The notes below the pieces were generated by a model that ran no database searches, was not told the origin of the DNA, and saw only the letters and a list, made by a program, of their open reading frames with translations. From DAOMFM01 sp035429825 (GTDB lineage Bacteria; Acidobacteriota; Blastocatellia; UBA7656; JADIYM01), in assembly GCA_044224215.1 (NCBI GenBank), contig JBGAKX010000091.1:1-18486 (forward strand): a DNA stretch of 18,486 nucleotides, read 5' to 3'. The position numbers and the translations under genes are program-made. The first letter of the stretch is position 1. Every line of letters starts with the position of its first letter. Below, piece after piece: positions 1-7,500 of the stretch.

Positions 1-1
1 C

Positions 2-616
2 GTCCTCACACTCTGCAACACGGGCGGAACCGGCCAGTTCACCGACGGGTTGCTGTTCGCCATGCGCGGGGGCAAGCCGCAAGTCATTGCGACGCTTGGG
101 GTTGGCGACCGCGCGGACGGAGGCATCGACAGGGTGGTCATCACCGGCGGACGGCTCATCGTGGACCGCTTCGCAGAGGACGGGAGTGGCGCGTGCTGTC
201 CGGAACGGGTCGAGACCTACTCGTTCCGCTGGAACGGCACAAAGCTCGTGCAGACCGCACCGCCGGCGAAGCGCTCGTATCAATATTATGGGCGCGACGA
301 CACGCCCGCGCCGCACGACGTGCGGTTCCTCAAGGGCACGTCGAGCGCGACGCTCAACGGCGTGACGAACGCCGGCGAGTCGTACCGGATCGGGGCGCGT
401 GCCGGCCAGAGCTATTCGATTGCGCTGACGTCCAAGGACCGAACTGCGTCAGTCACGCTTGCCGGACCCGACGGCGCCGAGCTCGGCTCGTGCGGTCCCG
501 GCGCGAAGCTCTCCGGCAAGCTGCCCGCATCCGGCAACTTCATCATCAGCGTGAAATCCAGGGCTTCGCAGGACGATCCGAACACGGACTATGACATCGA
601 CGTCGAGATCAAGTAG
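2..616 (+). CDS. C-terminal part of a probable exported protein of unknown function (5' end outside window)
   Basis: The frame is open from the left edge, so about 204 C-terminal residues are visible and the true start lies upstream. The internal TTG at 50 has no reason to be the start. The visible part has two sections. The first is a beta-rich segment with a Cys-Cys pair (GACCPERVETYSFRWNG) followed by a W/N/G turn typical of repeat beta proteins. The second, about the last 95 residues, alternates hydrophobic strands (YSIALTSKD, ASVTLAGPDG, NFIISVKS) and ends DYDIDVEIK. This resembles the bacterial pre-peptidase C-terminal (PPC-like) beta-sandwich often found at the ends of secreted proteins. 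The family is not recognised with certainty and no catalytic residues are visible. The next gene starts 32 bp downstream on the same strand. Confidence 0.7.
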   Translation, partial: VLTLCNTGGTGQFTDGLLFAMRGGKPQVIATLGVGDRADGGIDRVVITGGRLIVDRFAEDGSGACCPERVETYSFRWNGTKLVQTAPPAKRSYQYYGRDDTPAPHDVRFLKGTSSATLNGVTNAGESYRIGARAGQSYSIALTSKDRTASVTLAGPDGAELGSCGPGAKLSGKLPASGNFIISVKSRASQDDPNTDYDIDVEIK

Positions 617-648
617 CCTGTGACCACATCTCGCGAGGAGCCAGGGTA

Positions 649-1179
649 TTGCTCGAGTTGATTGCCCACCTGCCGGTCACGGCGGCTGCGTCCCCCTTCG
701 TGAACCTTCTGTTGATGACGCGTCACCAGAAGAAGCTCGCGATCGTCATCATTCTCGCCGGACTGCTGCTCGCCGGAGTCGGCTGGATCGTGTGGCGCCT
801 CTTCACGCGCCGCAACGACGACGATCTCGAGGCGCCGGATTACGAAACGCGGCCGTTCTCGCTCGGGGATTCCACGGCGCCGGAAGACAGGCCGGTCGAC
901 GAAGCCGTCGCCAACCTGCTCGCTCCCGCGCCGCCGCGCGACGAGGACGAGCGATCCGCGGGCGAGCTCTACAACTCGGCGCTCAGGATGGTGACCGAAA
1001 TGGGCGGCGTGTCGATCCCGGCCATTCAGCGAAAACTCAACATCGACTTCGAACGTGCGGGCGAGATGGTCTCGCAGATGGAGAAGGACGGGTTTCTCGT
1101 TCCGGGCGGGGCCGCGGGCGCGAAACAGAAGGTGACGCCGGAGGCGTACGCCTACATCGAGCGGCTCGACGAGTCATGA
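649..1179 (+). CDS. Membrane-anchored protein with C-terminal FtsK-gamma-like winged helix
   Basis: This is a 176-residue protein with one hydrophobic segment (residues about 30-50), a basic stop-transfer patch (RLFTRR), an acidic/proline-rich linker (about 55-105) and a C-terminal domain (about 106-172). The domain reads LYNSALRMVTEMGGVSIP, then AIQRKLNIDFERAGEMVSQM, matching the pattern of the FtsK/SpoIIIE gamma domain. That domain is a winged helix which in FtsK reads KOPS sequences on DNA. No FtsK ATPase motor is present. The topology predicts a cytoplasmic C-terminus. The TTG at 649 is preceded by a GAGGAG at 635-640 with 8-nt spacing. The in-frame ATG at 715 would give a 154-residue protein starting just before the membrane helix but has no clear ribosome site. 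zwf follows after 28 bp. The domain assignment is confident; DNA binding and role are inferred. Confidence 0.82.
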   Translation: MLELIAHLPVTAAASPFVNLLLMTRHQKKLAIVIILAGLLLAGVGWIVWRLFTRRNDDDLEAPDYETRPFSLGDSTAPEDRPVDEAVANLLAPAPPRDEDERSAGELYNSALRMVTEMGGVSIPAIQRKLNIDFERAGEMVSQMEKDGFLVPGGAAGAKQKVTPEAYAYIERLDES

Positions 1180-1207
1180 GCCGCGCACCGAACGGGAGGG
1201 GCACAGC

Positions 1208-2617
1208 ATGAGCTCAAGGCGATCAGCTGCGACGATGCTTCTGACGAACCAGGCGCTCGAGATCAACGAGTCCGACGCACTGGTGTTCTTTGGCGCGACC
1301 GGCGACCTGGCATACAAGAAGATCTTTCCCGCGCTCCAGTCGATGATCCGGCGCGGGTCGCTCAACGTGCCCGTCATCGGCGTCGCAAAACAGGGGTGGA
1401 CGATCAACGAACTGCGCGACCGGGCGCGCGACAGCATCGAGAAGCACGGCGGCGGCGTCAACGAGCACGCCTTCGAGAAGCTCCTCACGCTGCTGCGCTA
1501 TGTCGACGGCGATTACTCGGACCCCGCGACGTTCGCTGCACTGCGAGCCGAGCTCGGCGACTCCAAACGGCCCGCGCACTACCTTGCGATTCCGCCAAGC
1601 CTGTTCGGCACGGTCGTCGAGGCGCTCGGCGCCTCCGGCTGCGCGAACGACGCCCGCGTTATCGTCGAGAAGCCCTTCGGACACGACCTGACGAGCGCGC
1701 GAGAGCTCAACGTGACGCTGCACGGTGTGTTTCCCGAAAAGCAGATCTATCGGATCGACCATTACCTCGGAAAGGACTCGGTCGAGAACCTGATCTTCTT
1801 CCGGTTTGCCAACGCGTTTCTCGAGCCGATCTGGAATCGAAACTACATCGAGAGCGTCCAGATCACGATGGCCGAGAACTTTGGCGTCGCCGGACGTGGG
1901 AAGTTCTATGACGCGACGGGCACCATCCGCGACGTCGTGCAGAACCACCTGCTTCAGGTGATCGCGTTTCTCGCGATGGAGCCGCCTACACTGACCTACG
2001 AGGAGGCGCTCCGCGACGAGCTCGCCAAGCTCCTGCGGACGATTCCGCCGCTCATTCCGAACCGCGTGGTTCGCGGACAATTCCGTGGGTACCTTGAAGA
2101 GCCCGGCGTTGCGCAGTATTCGCAGACCGAGACGTATGCAGCCGTGAAGCTCGAGATCGATTCGTGGCGATGGGCGGGAGTGCCGTTCGTGATCCGCGCC
2201 GGAAAGAACCTGCCGGTCACGGCGACCGAGGCGCTCGTCAAGCTCAGGCGGCCACCGCTCGGCTCCGTTCGCGGGCGGAACTACTTCCGGTTCCGGCTTG
2301 GCCCGGATCTGGCGATTGCCCTCGGCGCGCGCATCAAGCAGCCCGGTCCCGTCATGGCGTCCCAGTCGGTCGAACTTTCGCCTGTGCAGATCGACCACGT
2401 CGACGACATGGAGGCCTACGAGCGGCTGCTGACGGACGCGATGCGCGGCGACTCGATGCTGTTCGTTCGCGAAGACGTCGTCGAAGCGCAGTGGTCGATC
2501 GTCGAGCCCGTCCTTGGCGACGTGACGCCCGTGTACCGCTACGAGCCGGGCACGTGGGGACCTGTTGAGGCGAGCTCGTTTGGCATCGACATCGGAGGGT
2601 GGCACGATCCGAAGTAG
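1208..2617 (+). CDS. zwf: Glucose-6-phosphate 1-dehydrogenase
   Basis: This enzyme oxidises glucose 6-phosphate to 6-phosphogluconolactone with NAD(P)+, the entry step of the oxidative pentose phosphate and Entner-Doudoroff routes in the cytoplasm. The 469-residue product has the N-terminal dinucleotide-binding motif GATGDLAYKK (29-38), the EKPFG motif (154-158), the substrate-binding signature RIDHYLGK (182-189, His185/Lys189), and DVVQNHLLQ with the probable catalytic His247. It is slightly shorter than the usual roughly 480-510 residues but complete at both ends. The ATG at 1208 has a strong GGGAGGGG at 1194-1201 with 6-nt spacing. A second in-frame ATG at 1235 is less well placed. Neither gnd nor pgl is adjacent, so the gene sits outside the common pentose-phosphate cluster. 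Its stop is followed immediately by a palindromic repeat. Confidence 0.96.
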   Translation: MSSRRSAATMLLTNQALEINESDALVFFGATGDLAYKKIFPALQSMIRRGSLNVPVIGVAKQGWTINELRDRARDSIEKHGGGVNEHAFEKLLTLLRYVDGDYSDPATFAALRAELGDSKRPAHYLAIPPSLFGTVVEALGASGCANDARVIVEKPFGHDLTSARELNVTLHGVFPEKQIYRIDHYLGKDSVENLIFFRFANAFLEPIWNRNYIESVQITMAENFGVAGRGKFYDATGTIRDVVQNHLLQVIAFLAMEPPTLTYEEALRDELAKLLRTIPPLIPNRVVRGQFRGYLEEPGVAQYSQTETYAAVKLEIDSWRWAGVPFVIRAGKNLPVTATEALVKLRRPPLGSVRGRNYFRFRLGPDLAIALGARIKQPGPVMASQSVELSPVQIDHVDDMEAYERLLTDAMRGDSMLFVREDVVEAQWSIVEPVLGDVTPVYRYEPGTWGPVEASSFGIDIGGWHDPK

Positions 2618-2618
2618 A

Positions 2619-2690
2619 TGCCGCAGAGATTTTTGCCGCGGATCTACGCAGATAGACGCAAATCATCAGGATCTGGGCCTATCTGCGGCC
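2619..2690. repeat. CGCAGAT-type palindromic repeat, copy 1
   Basis: This non-coding element directly follows the zwf stop. The core 2635-2689 has a left arm GCCGCGGAT and a right arm ATCTGCGGC (8 of 9 pair, the other as G-U). It carries tandem internal units of the form ACGCAGATAG / ACGCAAATC. A partial extra arm (TGCCGCAGAG) lies at 2619-2628. It is the most degenerate of three copies in the window (others at 3712-3747 and 10499-10559). An RNA hairpin at the zwf 3' end is plausible. The rest of the gap up to 2778 holds no recognised feature except the ribosome site of the next gene. Confidence 0.75.
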
Positions 2691-2778
2691 TTTCTGAGGT
2701 CACAGCAAGAATCGGATTGGTTTGGTTTGTGAAAAACGGCATCTTCGTCTCCAGATCGTAGGGAAGGAGACCAGCGTG

Positions 2779-3699
2779 ATGCATTCAACCGATTACAAGC
2801 GCGTCGCCCAGGCCATCGGATACCTCGAGGAGAACTATCTCGACCAGCCGTCGCTCGACGACGTTGCGGCGGCAGTCGGTCTCAGTCCGACGCATTTTCA
2901 GCGGCTGTTCAAGCGCTGGGCCGGAATCAGCCCCAAGCGGTTCGTCCAGTTCCTGACGATCGAGCACGCCAAGTCGCTGCTCGACGAGTCGCGCAGCCTG
3001 CTCGATCTCACGTACGCGTCGGGGCTTTCGGGACCGGGACGGCTCCACGACCTCTTCATCGCCGTCGAAGCGATGTCACCCGGCGAGTACAAGCTGCGCG
3101 GTGAAGGGCTCCACATCCGCTACGGCTTCCACGACACGCCGTTCGGCGAATGTCTGATCGGGGTGACCGACCGCGGGATTTGCCACCTCGAATTCGTGGA
3201 CATGGAGCACGGTCGTGCGGTCGCGGGGCTCAGGGCAAAGTGGACGAATGCAAGGGTCGAAGAGGACCCGTGTGTCACGGCACAACTCGTGGACCGGATC
3301 TTCGGCGGGGAATCCGATGATCGCGCCACGCCGATCACGTTGCTGCTCGCCGGGACCAATTTCCAGGTCAAGGTCTGGGAGGCGCTCCTGAGGGTGCCGT
3401 CAGGTGCGGTGACAACCTACGAACAGATCGCGGAGACGGTGTGCACGACGGCGGCGACACGAGCGGTCGGCGGCGCCGTCAGCCGAAACGCGATCGCGTT
3501 TCTGTTCCCGTGCCACCGGGTCATCCGCAAGACGGGTGTATTCGGCGGGTACCGGTGGGGTCTCGATCGCAAGCGCGCGATGCTCGGCTGGGAGTCGGCG
3601 CAGCGGGAGATCGCCATTCCGGCCGAGGCCGCGCGGATCGACCAGCCTGTCGGGAGGTCGCCAAAGGCCATCCTCAACTCGCGGATGGTCTTGGCATAA
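2779..3699 (+). CDS. AraC-HTH / methylated-DNA-protein-cysteine methyltransferase fusion (Ada-like, no N-terminal zinc domain)
   Basis: The 306-residue fusion begins with a double AraC-type helix-turn-helix (about 5-105; HTH1 around SLDDVAAAVGLSPTHFQRLF, HTH2 around SGLSGPGRLHDLF). It continues with a suicidal O6-alkylguanine-DNA alkyltransferase domain (about 110-272). The active-site PCHRVI is intact with acceptor Cys245, and the DNA-binding segment RAVGGAVSRNAIAF precedes it. A roughly 34-residue tail of low similarity to the family follows. E. coli Ada carries an extra N-terminal zinc domain that accepts methyl from phosphotriesters; it is absent here, so sensing by that route is not expected. 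The ATG at 2779 has AAGGAG at 2764-2769. The GTG at 2776 is an alternative. The gene is convergent with the downstream hydrolase gene. The family assignment is certain; the regulatory targets are unknown. Confidence 0.93.
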   Translation: MHSTDYKRVAQAIGYLEENYLDQPSLDDVAAAVGLSPTHFQRLFKRWAGISPKRFVQFLTIEHAKSLLDESRSLLDLTYASGLSGPGRLHDLFIAVEAMSPGEYKLRGEGLHIRYGFHDTPFGECLIGVTDRGICHLEFVDMEHGRAVAGLRAKWTNARVEEDPCVTAQLVDRIFGGESDDRATPITLLLAGTNFQVKVWEALLRVPSGAVTTYEQIAETVCTTAATRAVGGAVSRNAIAFLFPCHRVIRKTGVFGGYRWGLDRKRAMLGWESAQREIAIPAEAARIDQPVGRSPKAILNSRMVLA

Positions 3700-3711
3700 G
3701 AAGAAGGATCA

Positions 3712-3747
3712 GCCGCAGATCTGCGCAGATTCGCGCAAATCTGCGGC
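3712..3747. repeat. CGCAGAT-type palindromic repeat, copy 2 (probable bidirectional terminator)
   Basis: This is a 36-bp imperfect palindrome with perfect 9-bp outer arms GCCGCAGAT / ATCTGCGGC. It lies between the stops of two convergent genes (TAA ending at 3699 and TAG at 3758-3760). The flanks extend the symmetry: an AAGAAG-rich stretch at about 3699-3707 faces a TCTTCTTC-rich stretch at 3751-3758. The whole gap can therefore fold into one stem on either transcript, with a T-run on one side of each. Terminator function is inferred from position and structure. Confidence 0.8.
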
Positions 3748-3757
3748 GAGTCTTCTT

Positions 3758-4498
3758 CTACGCGAACGATCGCCGGAAGTGCGCGACCATCGCGTTGTGC
3801 GCCGCGTCCGTCACTTCGGGGTCGTACCGCGGCCCCTCGTCGCGCATGAACGCATGCGCGGCGGGGAACTCGTGAAACACGTACGAGACTCTCCACGCGT
3901 CGAGCGCCTGCCGGATCGTCTGCCGCCCCGCCGCTGGAATGTGAGGATCCGCGGTGCCCCACACCATCATCAGCTCGCCCTTGATCTCGCCGGCGCGCGC
4001 GAGCGACCCGGCATCGGCGTCCTTGCCGAGCTTGCCGGTGTCGACGCCCGTCGCATAGAAGCAGACCGTCGCCTTGACGTCGTGCTGCAGCGCCGCACGG
4101 AACGCGAGATGGCCGCCGATGCACCATCCGGCAGCGCCGATTCGGCCCTGTGCAACCTGCGGCAGCGACTTCAGGTAGTCGAGCGCGGCCCGGCAATCAG
4201 CATCGAAATCTGCGACGGGTGTCGCAGCCGCATCCGCAAGGCCGCGGTCGCGGCCCGCATCGTCAAACGCGAGGACGGTCCCCGACGGTTCGATCCGATG
4301 GTAGATCTCGGGTACGGCGACGATGAATCCGTACCCGGCCAGACGCACGCACGATCGCAGCGTCGCGCCGGTCAGCTGAAAGATGTCCGAGTAGCAGAGG
4401 ATCCCGGGGTATTTGTGTTCGCCCGCGGGCGCGGCAACGAACGTCCGCATCGCGCGACCGCCCACGGGAATGTCGACGTATTCCGATGTGATGAGCAT
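3758..4498 (-). CDS. Dienelactone hydrolase family protein
   Basis: This is a 246-residue alpha/beta hydrolase of the dienelactone hydrolase family. Such enzymes open lactone or ester bonds; the physiological substrate here cannot be read from sequence. The triad is complete: nucleophile Cys126 in GWCIGG, Asp184 in GTADPHIP and His215 in PAAHAFMRD. The Glu that assists the nucleophile in classical family members corresponds to Asp38 in the segment YSDIF, a conservative change. There is no signal peptide, so it is probably cytoplasmic. It starts 28 bp after the stop of the C25 peptidase gene on the same strand and is probably co-transcribed. No clear Shine-Dalgarno precedes the ATG. It is convergent with the Ada-like gene across a repeat. 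Confidence 0.92.
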   Translation of the reverse strand: MLITSEYVDIPVGGRAMRTFVAAPAGEHKYPGILCYSDIFQLTGATLRSCVRLAGYGFIVAVPEIYHRIEPSGTVLAFDDAGRDRGLADAAATPVADFDADCRAALDYLKSLPQVAQGRIGAAGWCIGGHLAFRAALQHDVKATVCFYATGVDTGKLGKDADAGSLARAGEIKGELMMVWGTADPHIPAAGRQTIRQALDAWRVSYVFHEFPAAHAFMRDEGPRYDPEVTDAAHNAMVAHFRRSFA

Positions 4499-4526
4499 GG
4501 TGTTCTAGAGTGGTCGAACTCCCGGG

Positions 4527-7500
4527 TTAACGCAACCTCGACGACGGATCGCCGAGGAAGATCCACGTCCGCCGCGCTTCGACATCGAGTCCGGTCTGCT
4601 TGGTTCTGAGGATCGCCTCTCCGAGCGTGACCTGCCCGCCGACGAAGAGCTGCCGGTAGAGCTCCTCGTTCAGAAGGACGTACTCCTCGGGATTCGACAG
4701 CCCCGATCCCGACCACGCGCCGACGACGCCCCCCTGCGGCGTCCCAAGCATGGCCTCCGAGAGGCTGGGAAGTGTCGGATCGATGAAGTAGCCGTTCAGG
4801 CACGTCATGCTCGACATGAGCGGCATCCGCGGCCCGTTCGTGAGCCCCGTCGCGTCGGCGTTCGTCAGCACGCTGCCGCGCCACAGGTTGACCGATCCGT
4901 GGCCGTTCCACGTCAGCAGGCTTGGACCGGCGTTGATGCCGCTCACTATGGCGGTGTGCGCGGCAGCGTCGCCGAGCAGATCACGCCGAACTTCGTTGAC
5001 CGGAGTCCCCGCGGGAAGGATCGTCCGCAACCGGTCGTTCGCAGCGTGGAAGTCGTACGTGTCGCCGATGTCCGACACGAACAGGGCGCCCGACGGACCC
5101 TGGCCCGCCGAGTCGTAGGCAACGAGCTTGGCGACGAGCGTCGCAACGTCCGACGCCGTTCGCGCGGGAAGCCGTCCGATCGCAACCTCGGGACTGCCGT
5201 CGCCGTTGGCGTCGACGAACCAGTCGTCCGACGCCGTCTCCATGAACCGCGTGTCGATGAGCTTCGTCGGCACGATGTCCGAGACGCCGCGGCCAAAGTA
5301 GTCGCGCGGATCGAACGACGCGTCGCCCGCGAGGATCACGAAGCGCGCGTGCACGCGCCATGACGTGGATGCCCACTGCGCAAACGAGCGAAGCGCCTGC
5401 GGCACGCGCTCGCCGTAGCTGAACTCGTCAAACACGTCCTCGAGATCGACGACGGCAACCGAGAAGCCCTGCGACCGGCGACGATCGACGAGCGGCTGGA
5501 GCGCGGCCGCGAAGTCCCTCGGCGCGACGATGACGATGTCGGCGCCGTCGAACGACTTCAGATCCGACGGACGGTCGGCGACGATCGCGTCGGGCCGGCG
5601 GACCTGGTCCGCGGTGAATGCATAGAACGTCCGATTTCCCGGCGCAGCCAGCACGGTCGCAGCATAGCCGCCCGATCCTTGGGTGACGGTTCCGAGCATC
5701 TCGGCCGGCTGCGCGGGCGTGGTGACGTCGATGACACGCACCGTCCCGTTCGAGAAACCGCCGAGCGTCACGCCCGAGCCGCGGCTACTGCCGGTCGCCG
5801 ATGCGCGCAGCAGATCCGAGTCGGCAACGGCCGTGTGGAAGTAGGTAAGACGGATCGAGTCGACCGCGCTCACGTCGTAGCCGGCGCCAACGGCGGTGAG
5901 ACGGACGACATTGGCGCCCTCGCGGACGAGTTGCGTCGGCACGGTGACGGTCAGGCGGCCAAGATCCGTTGCCGCAAACGTCGCTTGCCCGACGGGAATG
6001 CCGTTGAACGACACGTTGACGGCGTGAGACACGGTCGTGATGCCGCGCACGGCGACGTCGAGTGTGCACTGCCTTGCTGGGCTCGTGTCGAGATGCTGGA
6101 CGGTGATCGACTGGTCGAGTGGTTCCGATGTAATAACATCGCCCAGGAAATTGTCCGCATCACCGTTTAGCAACAAGGGGAAGTAGATTACGCGGTCCTT
6201 GCGCTCAACGGTGTACGGGAAGCTCGGCGTCGCAACCGGCGCCGTCGTCGCTGCAGTCTGGCGGATGCGCAGCCCGGCGGTTGCGCCCGTCGAGAGCCAG
6301 AAGGTCCGAGTGTCGGTCGTCGGAAGGTTCAAGCCGCCGCCATAGAACTCGACGGTGTCTGTGTCGTCGAGACGTCCGTCGGATTCGCCGCGGACGAGCA
6401 TCGCGATCTGCCTGCCGTCCGATGTCAGTTGCAGGTTCGCGGGGTTGACTGCCGGATCGAGACCGGCGGCAAACAGGTCACGGCCGGAGACGGCGTACCA
6501 GCCCTCACGGCGGATCTTGAACTTGATCGCGGGTCCGCCCGGACTAGCAGTGTCCGCCGTCTTGTCGAATGCCGGCGCGTCGTCGGTGTATTCGACCGGC
6601 GAGAACGGCGCAGCCTCGGTCGTGTCCGCGGTTCCGCCGAGCTCGTCGAGCGTGACGAGCTTCCCGGCCGAAGCGCCGCCATTCTGACCCGAACCATTCC
6701 GTGTGATCCGGATCGGTCCGTGAACGGTGGCGTTGCCGTTCAGGTCGATGTCCTCGAGGACGTATCGGACACCGCGCGAGCCGCGCGGCGGATGGTCGGT
6801 GAAAGTGTAGACGCGCGCTCCGGGCGTGGACTGCGCCGTGGCATTGGACTGGAGCGCGGAGCCTGCGATGAGCCTGGGAGTGAGTAGCTGGCGACCCGAC
6901 CTCGTCACCCGGTAGAGGTTGAAGCCGAGGTTGTCGACCTCGAATCCGGTCGTCCACTGAATGGTGACGTCAGAGCCTCCTCCGCCGCCGCCGGGCGACG
7001 GGCTCGCCGCCGATGCGGTGAAGGACTCGACCTTGACGGCCGCCGGCGCGAACACGTTGAAGATCGCGGCGTTGCGCGACTGGCCGTCGGGGTTCGTGAT
7101 CGTGATGGTGTTTGCGGTGTTGTCGACGGTGGCGCCAACGGTCGAGATGTTGAGGACGAGGCTGCCGGGCGCAACCGACGAGATGCTGTTGACGGTCACG
7201 CCTCCGCTGACGGTCGCGGTGATCCGGTTCGGATTCCACAGCGCGGCTGGCGTCGTGTCGAAATACCCGGCGCCGGCGGTTACCTCGGACGCAAGTCCAG
7301 TGATGGTGACGTTTACGCTCGCCTGTCCGGGAGCGGCAAAACTCGGCGATGCAACCGCCGGTGTCGGCGGCGGCGGCGCAATGAGCTGACCGATGCGGAC
7401 GGCGTAACTGTTCGTCGCGTTGCAGAACTCCTGGACCGTCCAAAGCGTCTGGTCGTCTACGGGGTCGACCGATGTGTAGGAATAGTCGCCCCAGCGAACC

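Noticed and set aside
1223..2605. A 460-codon open frame antisense to zwf
   Set aside because: Long antisense frames are common opposite GC-rich genes. The translation is Arg/Asp/Val-rich with no domain signature, and zwf is unambiguous.
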